NCBI GenBank assembly: GCA_963725895.1
Contig: CAVSAJ010000002.1
Coordinates: 1 to 64,000 of the forward strand
Reading direction: 5' to 3'
Source: Bog-473 sp963725895
Lineage (GTDB): Bacteria > Actinomycetota > Acidimicrobiia > Acidimicrobiales > RAAP-2
Length of the DNA: 64,000 bases
Shown here: in pieces, positions 56,683 through 64,000 of the stretch
Layout: the number at the start of each line of letters is the position of its first letter
Numbering within the stretch: position 1 is the first letter of the stretch
Made by a program: the position numbers and the translations under genes
Notes under the pieces: generated by a model
Databases searched by the model: none
What the model saw: only the letters and a program-made list of their open reading frames with translations
What the model was told of the DNA's origin: nothing

Positions 56683-58183
56683 CGCGGCGACCCCAGCTCG
56701 GTTGGCGGCACGATCGAGCAGGTGGCTCAGCTGGGCGGGCGGGTGGACGCCCAGGATCACCAGCGCAGCGATGCCCGAGTGCCATGGCGACGACGATCAG
56801 GTTGCTCACCTCGCCCTTGGCCGGAGTCGACCCGGCAGCTGCGCCGTCCCTGCTGCCACCGTGGCGTCGGGAGTGAGCATGGTCTGGGTGGTGAACCACG
56901 ACAGCCCGAAGAAGGCCAGGGTTACCAGGATCGACGAGCACCGCCGTCGACGGTGTCGCGAGGGTCGGACAGTCCACCCGAGACGATCAGGAACTCGCTG
57001 CGGAAGATCCCGAAGGGCGGCAGGGCCGAAAGTGCCAGCACCGCTGCGACCAGCATCGGGTCCGCTCCAGGGCAGCGCCCCGACCCCGCCTCGGATCTTG
57101 GTCATGTCCTTGGTGCGCGAACTTGCGCACGACCGATCCCGCCCCGAAGAAGGCCGTGCCCTTCGCGGCCGCGTGGGCCAGCACGTGGAGGAGCACCCCG
57201 ACGACAGCGATGGGTGCGCCGAAGCTCATGCCGATCGCCAAGATTCCCATGTGCTCGACGCTCGAGTAGGCCAAGCAGCCGTTTCAGGTCGCGCTGACTC
57301 AACAGGTAGAGGGCGGCCAGCAGCAACGAAGCCAGACCGAAGATCAGCAAGACGTTGCGCGGGAAGGTCGGCCCGAGCGTGCGCACGGCGATCTGGAAGT
57401 AGCGCAAAATGGCGTAGAAGCTGGTGGCCAAGAGCGCTCCGGAGAGCAGGGCCGACACCGGGCGTCGGCGCCTCGGAGTGGGCGTCGGGCAGCCACGTGT
57501 GGACCGGGACCAGGCCCATCTTCGTGCCGAACCCGAGCACGGCCAGGACGAAGGCGAGACGCACGACATCGGGCGGGAAATGTGCGGCGCCGGCGAGGAG
57601 CTTGGCGTAGGACAGGTCGTAGGCCGAGCCGAAGACGGTGCGTTCCGGCGTAGTACATGATGATCGTGGCGAGCAGCGCGATGCCCGAGCCCGAGAGAGG
57701 CGATGAGCACGTACTTCCAGCTCGCCTCGGTGGCGCCATCGGTGTCGTCGATGGCGACCAACAGCGCGGAGATCACGGTCGTGATCTCGATGGCCACCCA
57801 CAACAGGGCAAGGCCGTTCACCAGCGGTGCGGCCACCATCGACCAGCAGAACAGGTTGAGCCCGGCGTAGAAGCGCCGTCGCGTAGCGGCGTCCCGCAGC
57901 GCTGTCTGCCAGGTGCAGGTAGCCGCCGGCGAAGATGGCCGTGGCCGCGTAGAGGAAGGTGGTGGCGACGAGGAACACGACCGAGAGGGCGTCGACCCGC
58001 AGCACGCTGCCGACAGCGACCTGGGCATGGGCGGCTGCCGTTGGGATCAGGGCCAGCGAAAGGACGAAGGTCACTGTGGCGGTCACGACCGTCACAATCC
58101 AGGCGACCCGCCGTGGGCAGGAAGAAGGTCGCCACTGCGGCGGCGAACGGCACCACCATGAGGACGACGAGGATGGCGGCCAT
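56679..58183 (-). pseudogene. Complex-I-like antiporter subunit (HyfF/NuoN-M type), frameshifted
   Basis: ATG 58183 starts AAILVVLMVVPFAAAVATFF. Recoverable helices include VDALSVVFLVATTFLYAATA, NLFCWSMVAAPLVNGLALLW with VAIEITTVISALLVAIDD, LLSGALLATSFYAILRYFQI, SVEHMGILAIGMSFGAPIAV and FLIVSGGLSDPRDTV. GTKMGLVPVHTWLPDAHSEA in an alternative frame is the conserved Lys/His helix of Nuo antiporters. It ends with SNLIVVAMALG and VILGVHPPAQLSHLLDRAAN next to the large-subunit start. About 490 residues with many frame changes. Confidence 0.78.
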
Positions 58184-58185
58184 CG

Positions 58186-58853
58186 CTAGCCCTTCAACCG
58201 ATCGAGTTCTTCGGTGGACAGCGTCTGTGTCCGTCCGTGGTGCACCCGCATGATCACCCCGAAGACGACGACCGCAACGAGCAGGTCGAAGAGAAAGGCC
58301 ACCTCGACGACGAGGGGCAGGCCGGCGGCCACCACGAGGCTGGCCACCGAGACCCCGTTCTCGAGGGAGAAGAAGCCCATCGCCTGGGACACGACGTCGG
58401 ATCGCAAGATGATCAGCACGAACGCCACGAGCACGACGGCGGCGGCGATGGCCAACGCTGAGGTCGGCAAAGCGATCGAGTGGACGTGGAGGGAACCGAC
58501 CGCGAAGAACCCGAAAGCTGAGACGCGCGATCGCGATGAGGATCATGGACGCCACCCCGAGGACTGAGCTGCCAGCCAGGTCGACGTCGGCCTCCCGGAG
58601 AAGGCGGAGGACCAGGCCAGGGACCAGGACCACCTTGAGGACGAACGACAGCACGCGCCAAGGCGTAGAGCTCGTTGATGTGCCGGGTGGCGGCGATGTC
58701 CACCGCCAGAGCCGTCACGACGAGGGACTGGAACGCGTAGAGGCGGACCTGGGAGCGCAGCAAAGGTGCCCGCAGCATGGCGAACTCGGTCAGGAGGACC
58801 ACGATGGCCGCAACGTCGGCGACGCCCGAGTAGGTGGAAGGTACGTGTGCCAT
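58186..58853 (-). pseudogene. HyfE-like membrane subunit (NuoK-related), frameshifted
   Basis: ATG 58853 overlaps the NuoH-like stop. AHVPSTYSGVADVAAIVVLL and YAFQSLVVTALAVDIAATRH in the first frame, VLSFVLKVVLVPGLVLRLLR in the second, and an intact end from PTSALAIAAAVVLVAFVLII through GFFSLENGVSVASLVVAAGL and LVVEVAFLFDLLVAVVVFGV to the stop at 58186. About 215 residues, as in HyfE. The ENG-x-E pattern matches the buried Glu chain of NuoK-like proton paths. Confidence 0.8.
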
Positions 58854-59822
58854 CAACCACCTCCTGCAAGGAAGACGAGCACGGCGAGCACGGCCAACAA
58901 GAAGGCGGCGGCGAGGAACTCGGTGATCTTGAACAGACGCAGCTTGGAGAACAGGTTGTCGATCACGGCGAAGACCAGGCCGAGGACTATGGCCTTGCCG
59001 AGCAGCGAAGGGATGGCGAGCAGTACCGACTCGAGTGCTCCCCGAGGCAGCCAGTCCCCATGGGGCGAGGAAGACATTGATCAGTATCGTGTAGAGGATC
59101 AACTGCTTCATGGTCGATCCCCACTTCAGGAGCGCCAGGGGAGGGCCCGAATGTTCGAGTGTCCGCGCCTCGTCGATCATCCCGAACTCGAGAGTCCCCG
59201 AGTGTGTCTCGACGGGAATCCGCCCGGTGTCCGACCAGGACGACCAAGAAGAACGCGACGGCAGCGAGCACATGCCCTGGGCGCACCATCTCTGCCGAGG
59301 ACGAGCGCACGGTCGCGGCCGAGCACGTAGGGCAGGTCGGTCGATGTGATCAGAGCGACGGCGAAGATGACGAAGAGGAGGGTGGGCTCGATCAGCGCGC
59401 CGAAGGTCATCGCCCTGCTGCCACCGAGCTGGGCGTAGGGGGCGCCTGACTCGGTGCCGGCCAGAGCGACCGAGAACCCAGCCAAGGCCAGGATGAACCC
59501 ACCGCCCAAGATGTCCCCCATGTAGCCGAGCGGCAGGCCGTAGGTGGTCAACACCGGGATGAGTAAGGGAACGATCAGGTAACACCCGAAGGCCACGATG
59601 GGACCGAGCCAAGAAGACCCAGCTCGACTCCTCGGTGACGACCGTCTCCTTGCGAAAGAGCTTGGCGATGTCGTAGTAAGGCTGCAGGATGCGCGGTCCT
59701 CGACGTCCCTGCAGCCGGCCCTCGACGTGCGAGATGACGCCGCTCACGAGTGGCGCGCCCAGCAGGATGGTCAGCACCTGCAAGGCCTGTACAGCCTGCG
59801 GAGCTAGGACGCTGGGACCCAC
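58853..59822 (-). pseudogene. HyfC/HycD-like (NuoH-type) membrane subunit, frameshifted
   Basis: GTG 59822 lies 8 bases after a GGAGGT box. It opens LAPQAVQALQVLTILLGAPL with VSGVISHVEGRLQGRRGPRI and LQPYYDIAKLFRKETVVTEE, the NuoH/HycD signature. Other frames supply GGGFILALAGFSVALAGTES, GRIPVETHSGTLEFGMIDEA with RTLEHSGPPLALLKWGS, and ILINVFLAPWGLA. It ends LFKITEFLAAAFLLAVLAVL at 58853. About 315 residues. First gene of the operon, 31 bases after the riboswitch 3' end. Confidence 0.83.
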
Positions 59823-59852
59823 AGCATTCGACCTCCACGCGAGCAATCGTCA

Positions 59853-59913
59853 CGTAGAAGCCATCAGCCTCGAAGGGCGGTTCGGGCCGAAACCCGCCGG
59901 GGCCTCATCCGGC
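59853..59913 (-). ncRNA. Fluoride riboswitch of the complex-I-like operon
   Basis: Minus strand: GCCGGATGAGGCCCCGGC, then a small extra hairpin (GGGTTTCGGCCC), GAACCGCC, CTTCGA and GGCTGATGGCTTCTACG. Pairings: GCCGG/CCGGC (pseudoknot), GAGGCC/GGCTTC (P1, one G-T), GCC/GGC (P3). The GATGAGGCCC...GGCTGATGGC-TCTAC form closely resembles the Thermotoga petrophila aptamer of known structure. The additional hairpin between P2 and P3 is unusual. Confidence 0.85.
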
Positions 59914-59919
59914 ACTGTC

Positions 59920-59947
59920 ACAGTAGCTGAAATCTGTACGGCGTCAA
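59920..59947 (-). promoter_or_regulatory. Promoter of the complex-I-like operon
   Basis: On the minus strand TTGACG (59947-59942) and TACTGT (59925-59920) are separated by 16 bases, a good sigma-70/HrdB-type match. Transcription would begin close to the first pairing element of the riboswitch at 59913. Confidence 0.6.
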
Positions 59948-60180
59948 CGGTTCAAGGACCACTTTGCCGCGTGGGACTTGCCGAGCGTCGGCTCCTTGAA
60001 GTCAGAATGAGCATGAAGCCCCGTCGACCGTCTCGCCGACGGTTGCCTTCGCCTATGCAACGGGCTGGATGGGTCTCTCCCTCTTGTTATCGGCGTTCTT
60101 CGCAGCCCATCGCAACGCTTAGCGTTCTTGCTCGGATTGACAACGGAGACGGGCCCGAGCGGCCGGGTACGATCTCTACA

Positions 60181-60225
60181 GGCGATGGAGCTCGCCTTGA
60201 CCGCCGAATGGCTGATGGCTCCTGC
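60181..60225 (+). ncRNA. Fluoride riboswitch of the histidine-phosphatase gene
   Basis: GGCGATGGAGCTCGCC, TTGACCGCC, GAAT, GGCTGATGGCTCCTGC. Pairings: GGCGA/TCGCC, GGAGC/GCTCC, GCC/GGC around GAAT. Nearly identical to the element at 44190. It ends 24 bases before the ATG at 60250, with AGGAG just upstream of the start, so control of translation or of early termination is possible. A -10-like TACGAT lies at 60170-60175. Confidence 0.92.
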
Positions 60226-60249
60226 TGAAGACACGAAGGCAGGAGAACT

Positions 60250-60927
60250 ATGAGTGGTGGGAAGACTCATCCAGGTCCCCGAAGTTGGACCTCGATCTCC
60301 CTGGGTCCCAACTCAGCCGGGCAGCGGATCTACCTGGTGCGTCATGGCCAGACCGCGCTGAATGCCGCCGGCGTCTTGCGCGGTCGACTCGATCCAGAGC
60401 TCGACACGACCGGACTTGGGGAGGCCAAGGCTGTCGCGCAGGCCATCGGTCGGTCTGAGATCGTGACGGTGGTTTCCAGCCCGCTGTCGCGCTCCGTGAG
60501 CACGGCAGCACAGATCGCAGCGAGAGCAGGTGTGGACATCGAGATCGACGAGCGACTCAGCGATCGGGACTACGGACCTTGGTCAGGACAGCCCAGGCGA
60601 AACCTGGTGGCTCGCTGGGGTTCACCGGATACAGCGCCCGACGTTGAACCATCGGCGGAAGTGTTGGCCCGGGCATTGGACGCGTTCGTCGACGTGGCAA
60701 ATCGTGTCCACTCGGGAGCCGCGGTCCTGGTCACCCATGATGCAGTCCTGCAACTCCTCCTACCGACTCTGGACCCCGGCCTCGAGCGAGATGACCCGAT
60801 TCCGCAAGAGACCGGGTGTTACAACGTCGTCGAGGGCCGGGCCGATGGATGGAGCGTCACGGAGTTGAACGTGATTCCGACGAAGACGGAGCATGGTCCC
60901 GAGCGCGAGAACGATCGGAAGCCGTGA
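60250..60927 (+). CDS. Histidine phosphatase (phosphoglycerate-mutase type), fluoride-regulated
   Basis: 225 residues. IYLVRHGQTALNAAGVLRGR has the RHG motif; SSPLSRSVSTAAQIAARAGV the second Arg region; IDERLSDRDYGPWSGQPRRN the acidic catalytic segment; VLVTHDAVLQLLL the second His. It is closer to GpmB/CobC-like acid phosphatases than to cofactor-dependent mutase, so the reaction is uncertain. It sits behind a fluoride riboswitch and is the second such phosphatase in the island. Confidence 0.88.
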   Translation: MSGGKTHPGPRSWTSISLGPNSAGQRIYLVRHGQTALNAAGVLRGRLDPELDTTGLGEAKAVAQAIGRSEIVTVVSSPLSRSVSTAAQIAARAGVDIEIDERLSDRDYGPWSGQPRRNLVARWGSPDTAPDVEPSAEVLARALDAFVDVANRVHSGAAVLVTHDAVLQLLLPTLDPGLERDDPIPQETGCYNVVEGRADGWSVTELNVIPTKTEHGPERENDRKP

Positions 60928-61157
60928 GGGACGACTCGGGGCCACTGGCTATTTGGGTCTCGATGCTCTTCTCCCCAACGGATCGGTATTGCTCCGTCGT
61001 CCGGCATTTCTCGTTCACCGTTTGTTCTTTTGCGTTTGATAGCGCCGCACATAACGGGCGTGCGATGTATGTGCGTCGGATGGGTCGCCTCCTTTGTTCT
61101 GCCGCACGCCGTACCGGAGGCGTGCACGACGCTCCTAACGGATCCGATTCGCAACCA

Positions 61158-61179
61158 AGCCGGCCGATGTCGGCCGGCT
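61158..61179. repeat. Perfect 10-bp palindrome in the 60928-61255 gap
   Basis: AGCCGGCCGA and TCGGCCGGCT are exact inverses around TG, giving a 22-base palindrome between the phosphatase and integrase genes. It may be a recombinase-related site or a terminator stem; no T-tract follows. I see no gene in this 328-base gap. Confidence 0.5.
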
Positions 61180-61212
61180 ACTTCCATGATGATCGTGAGG
61201 TCGTTTCCGGCA

Positions 61213-61280
61213 GGTCAAGGGTCGCTGCGGGACTCCACTTCGCTCCGTGTCCTCGCTAGGCCTTCGGCCTCCCCTTGACC
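61213..61280. terminator. Nested hairpin at the integrase 3' end
   Basis: GGTCAAGGG (61213-61221) pairs with CCCTTGACC (61272-61280), and AGGCC-TTC-GGCCT (61258-61270) forms an inner hairpin over the integrase stop. It may terminate transcription from either side. Confidence 0.4.
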
Positions 61281-62437
61281 CGCCTGTTCTCTGCGACAGA
61301 AGGGGGCCCGGATTGGGCAGCGCGGTACATGGCCGTCAGTCCCTCGGCGATGGACTTGTCTCGCTCTGCCGATGCGTGCTGGTAGATGAGCGCTGCATTG
61401 GCACTGGCGTGACCTAGCCGGTTCATGAGCTCCTTCGTCGTGGCGCCGGTGCGAGCAGCCAGCGTGCCCGCCGTGTGGCGTAGGTCGTGAAAGCGGAGGC
61501 CCTTGAGCCCCGCTGCATCGGTAGCCGGCAGCCAGACCCGCCTGCGGAAATTGTCCCGGTCGATGGGCTCACCCTCGGGTGCGGTGAAGACATAGGCCTC
61601 CTCCCCTCTCTCCACAAAGCGTCGAAGGTGATCGCGAAGCGCCTCGACGAGAGGCTCGGGAAGGGCAACGGTCCGTTTGCCGGCCTCCGACTTGGGAGGA
61701 CCTTCGATGACTTCGCCCGAGTCGAGTTGCTGGCGCTTGCGGCGGACATGGAGCACCCCGCCGCCGAGGTCGATGTCGCCCCGGCGAAGGGCCAACAGTT
61801 CGCCTTGCCGCAAGCCGGCCAACCCGGCGGTCAGCACCATGGCCCGGTAGCGCTCAGGCGTCATTTCGACGAGCTCGAGGAGCTCGGGCATGGTAGCGAA
61901 GCGCTGCTCGCCGTGGTGCTCCGCGCCGGCCCTGCGGATCCGGCACGGGTTGCGCACGATCCGCTCGTCGTCGACTGCCTGGTTGAGGATCTGGCGCAAC
62001 CGCACGTAGGCCTTGGCGGCAATGGAGCAGCTGTATTCGAAAACCAGAGCTTGGTGCCATGTACGGATCAGTTCGGGCGTGAGCGCGTTGAGGGGCTGAT
62101 GGCCCAATGCAGGGACGTCGTTGGCGACACACGGAAGGATGTGCGCCTCGAGCTGGTGCGTGTAGATCTCCACCGTCCGAGGAGCGAGGCGACCTTGGTG
62201 GCTGAGCCATTCCCAAGCGAAGTCCTCGAGAAGAACCCGGGAACGCTCCGGGTCCCCGGGGCGGCCGGCGGCGAGTGCCGCCCGCTGGTGATCCAGCCAG
62301 AGCGTCGCATCGGTCTTGGTGGCGAAGGTGTCCGGAGCCTTTATCCGGCGACCGTCGGGCAGCAGAACGCGGGCCTGCCAGCGTCCCGAAGGGAGACGCC
62401 GCACACTTCCGAATTGTCGCTGACCGTTCCTTCCCAC
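61256..62437 (-). CDS. Tyrosine-type site-specific integrase
   Basis: 393 residues. The N-terminal arm and core-binding domain (SVRRLPSGRWQARVLLPDGR, APRTVEIYTHQLEAHILPC) precede a catalytic domain with Arg in GLAGLRQGELLAL, HDLRHTAGTLAA (HxxR) and RLGHASANAALIYQH (catalytic Tyr). This is the actinobacterial actinophage/ICE integrase type. It is preceded on the same strand by an excisionase-like gene, so a complete integration module is present. It may mark the right end of the fluoride island. Confidence 0.93.
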   Translation of the reverse strand: MGRNGQRQFGSVRRLPSGRWQARVLLPDGRRIKAPDTFATKTDATLWLDHQRAALAAGRPGDPERSRVLLEDFAWEWLSHQGRLAPRTVEIYTHQLEAHILPCVANDVPALGHQPLNALTPELIRTWHQALVFEYSCSIAAKAYVRLRQILNQAVDDERIVRNPCRIRRAGAEHHGEQRFATMPELLELVEMTPERYRAMVLTAGLAGLRQGELLALRRGDIDLGGGVLHVRRKRQQLDSGEVIEGPPKSEAGKRTVALPEPLVEALRDHLRRFVERGEEAYVFTAPEGEPIDRDNFRRRVWLPATDAAGLKGLRFHDLRHTAGTLAARTGATTKELMNRLGHASANAALIYQHASAERDKSIAEGLTAMYRAAQSGPPSVAENRRVKGRPKA

Positions 62438-62538
62438 GACCGTTCCTCACCGACGACTACGCATGCCCACACGACCCGGATCTCTCGCGCTCTAACTCGT
62501 CCTTTCACTACCGAACGGTCGCGCCAACCGGCCCGAGG

Positions 62539-62760
62539 TCACCGATTTCTTCTCCGGTTCCGTGCGGCGGACCGGGGCGTCGGCTGGCCCCGCAGCCCGT
62601 CGACCCAGCCGGCCACTTCGTCAGGATCGAAGCGCACGTACTTGCCGAGCTTCAGAAACGGGATCCGCCGCTCCGACACGAGGCGGCGGACGTAGACCAC
62701 CTCGACCCCGAGCCAGTGGGCCAGTCCCTCGACGTCGAGAAGTGAGGGGCGCTCCGCCAT
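62539..62760 (-). CDS. Excisionase-like helix-turn-helix protein
   Basis: 73 residues. SLLDVEGLAHWLGVEVVYVR with RLVSERRIPFLKLGKYVRFD is the MerR-like HTH_17 fold of Xis/AlpA proteins; a basic tail follows. It lies 101 bases upstream of the integrase on the same strand, the usual xis-int order in actinobacterial elements. It probably directs excision. Confidence 0.85.
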   Translation of the reverse strand: MAERPSLLDVEGLAHWLGVEVVYVRRLVSERRIPFLKLGKYVRFDPDEVAGWVDGLRGQPTPRSAARNRRRNR

Positions 62761-62790
62761 CGAGCGTCGGGCTGGGTTAGAACGTTGGCA

Positions 62791-63299
62791 GTGGGCGGGA
62801 CACCACGCCGCGGGTCATGGCTCCTCCTTGGGGCTCTGGTGGTGGCGCTCGTCGTCGGCCCAACGGCGGGTCTGGTGGCGGCGTCTGGTGCGGTCGCGGT
62901 CCTGGCTCCGGGCCAAGTGGTGGAGGCGGCGCTGCCGGCACAGCCCGGCGGGCCGATCGTTCCGAGTGACGGGAGGCTGCGGGGCGCCGACTTCACCGCG
63001 GTCGTGACCCGGGTCGCGTTGGCCCCAATCGGAGGCTTCCTCGTCGGGTACGACCTACGTCGCCGGTGCCGGACGGCGGCTGGTCGCCTTCTCGCTCTCG
63101 GTCACTCAGGCCAGCGCCAACTCTGGTGTGGGCAACGCTCCGACGGGCGTCATCGCCAAGCTGGCGGTCGCGGGCTCGTCGGAGTGCCGCGGGCACCGGC
63201 GTGCCCCGACCCCGCGCCCCTGGTGACGCGCTCATCGTCGATCTGCCCGCGGTCGCCGTCCGCTCACTCGACGACTACGCCATCGGGACTGAGTCATGA
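62791..63299 (+). pseudogene. Exported hypothetical protein, frameshifted
   Basis: From GTG 62791 (TTG 62785 is the alternative) comes a hydrophobic signal/anchor (WLLLGALVVALVVGPTAGLV) and FTAVVTRVALAPIGG. A second frame gives RRLVAFSLSVTQASANSGVG and VIAKLAVAGSS, and a third ends SLDDYAIGTES with a stop overlapping the istB-like ATG. The beta-rich middle resembles secreted ligand-binding domains, but I do not recognise it. At least two frame changes. Divergent from the excisionase gene. Confidence 0.45.
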
Positions 63300-64000
63300 A
63301 CACGACACCTCCGCCCCTCGCGGCCGACCTCGAGGCCGGGCTGCGCCGCCTCCGCCTCGGTGCCATGCGTCGTCTCTCGCCCGAGCTCTTGATGGTGGCC
63401 AAGACCCAGCGCTGGAAGCCCGAGGAGTTCTTGCGCACCTTGGTCGAGGCCGAGATCGCCTCGCGTGACGCGTCGAACGCGCGAGCCCGCCTCCTGAACG
63501 CCGCCTTCCCGGTGTCCAAGACGCTCGACGAGTTCGATGTCGACGCGTCGTCGGTCCCTCGGTCCAGCTTCGACTACCCGGTCAGCCTCGAGTGGATCGC
63601 CGCCAAGGAGAACCTGTGTCTGGTCGGACCGGCCGGGACCGGCAAGTCCCACCTCCTCGTCGCCCTCGGACACCAGGCCGTCGACGCCGGCAAGGGGTGC
63701 GCTACTTCACGGCTACCGACCTCGTCGAGAACCTCTATCGCGGACTGGCCGACAACTCCGTCGGCCAGGTGATCGAACAGATCCTCAAAGCCGACTTGAT
63801 CTTGATCGACGAGATCGGCTTCGCCCCGATGGACGACAACGGCGCCCAACTCTTCTTTCGCGTCGTCGCCGCAGCCTATGAGCGACGCTCGTTGGGCATC
63901 GGCTCGCCCTGGCCGTTCGAGGACTGGGGTCACTTCCTCCCCGAGCACACGACGGCCGTCAGCCTGCTCGACCGGCTCCTCCACCACAGCGTCCTCGTCG
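63296..64000 (+). pseudogene. istB: IstB-like ATPase (IS21 helper), one frameshift, cut by window end
   Basis: ATG 63296. MRRLSPELLMVAKTQRWKPE and EFLRTLVEAEIASRDASNAR lead to NLCLVGPAGTGKSHLLVALG (Walker A). The frame breaks near 63,695 and resumes YFTATDLVENLYRG, ADLILIDEIGFAPMDDNGAQ (Walker B), LGIGSPWPFEDWGHFLPEHT and LLDRLLHHSV to the edge. IstB binds DNA and stimulates the IstA transposase. No istA precedes it here; an exported hypothetical gene is there instead, so the element is incomplete or an orphan. Confidence 0.85.

Noticed and set aside
52270..59822. Calling the operon a formate hydrogenlyase/hydrogenase-4
   Set aside because: Subunit order is Hyf-like, but NiFe and proximal-cluster cysteines are absent where the frame can be read, and no formate dehydrogenase or maturation genes are present.
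1..64000. CRISPR arrays or rRNA genes
   Set aside because: No regularly spaced direct repeats and no rRNA-like conserved blocks were noticed on either strand.

Overview
The window is two unlike pieces of DNA joined near position 4,140. The first 4.1 kb is AT-richer and carries Gram-negative envelope genes: a Kdo-transferase start, a GT9 heptosyltransferase-like gene and a secreted M1 peptidase, the last two broken by several frameshifts. The remaining 60 kb is GC-rich, uses many GTG starts, and carries an LCP-family cell-wall ligase, DUF4331, phytanoyl-CoA dioxygenase-like and amidohydrolase genes. That gene content points to an actinobacterium, perhaps Acidimicrobiia (inference). The join is best read as an assembly chimera.

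Layout: 4.1-10.4 kb holds a GNAT acetyltransferase, an LCP protein, an AAA ATPase and a GlxA-type regulator. 10.4-19.6 kb is a catabolic region: a nitronate monooxygenase/FabK-like enzyme, a Tat protein with DUF4331, an amidohydrolase, carboxymuconolactone decarboxylase-like, SDR, TetR, beta-hydroxyacid dehydrogenase and PhyH proteins, with a palindromic operator between the divergent SDR and TetR genes. 19.6-24.4 kb has a GH78-like secreted enzyme and an FtsX-type ABC exporter whose ATPase carries a cNMP-binding tail. 24.8-35.9 kb is an ion-homeostasis block: a CPA1 antiporter, a short KdpD without kinase domain, kdpFABC, an OB-fold protein, a KdpE-like regulator and an NhaA-thioredoxin fusion, followed by the wreck of a CBS/TrkA-C channel gene. 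36.9-41.4 kb holds a methyltransferase, a phosphatase, a NUDIX hydrolase, a phosphate-type MFS transporter and a small protein.

The most striking part is 41.9-60.9 kb, which I read as a fluoride-response island. Four separate fluoride (crcB-motif) riboswitches can be recognised and folded by eye, at 44190 (+), 50467 (-), 59853 (-) and 60181 (+). They precede, in turn: a pair of MutS-like ATPases with a dynamin-like GTPase; two CrcB/Fluc fluoride channels with a DUF190 protein; a complex-I/Hyf-like membrane complex followed by universal stress and DegV proteins; and a histidine phosphatase of phosphoglycerate-mutase type. Enolase, the classic fluoride-sensitive enzyme, and another histidine phosphatase sit at the left end. 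In the Hyf-like complex the large subunit lacks the four NiFe cysteines and the small subunit lacks all four proximal-cluster cysteines, so it should not be called a hydrogenase. A plausible joint role is fluoride export, protection of glycolysis and compensation of the proton/ion load.

The right end (61-64 kb) has a tyrosine integrase, an excisionase-like HTH protein and an IstB-like ATPase, suggesting a mobile boundary. Frameshifts are concentrated in 0-4.1 kb and 51.7-59.8 kb and look like uncorrected sequencing errors, so coordinates inside those genes are composite. I saw no rRNA, no complete tRNA and no CRISPR array.
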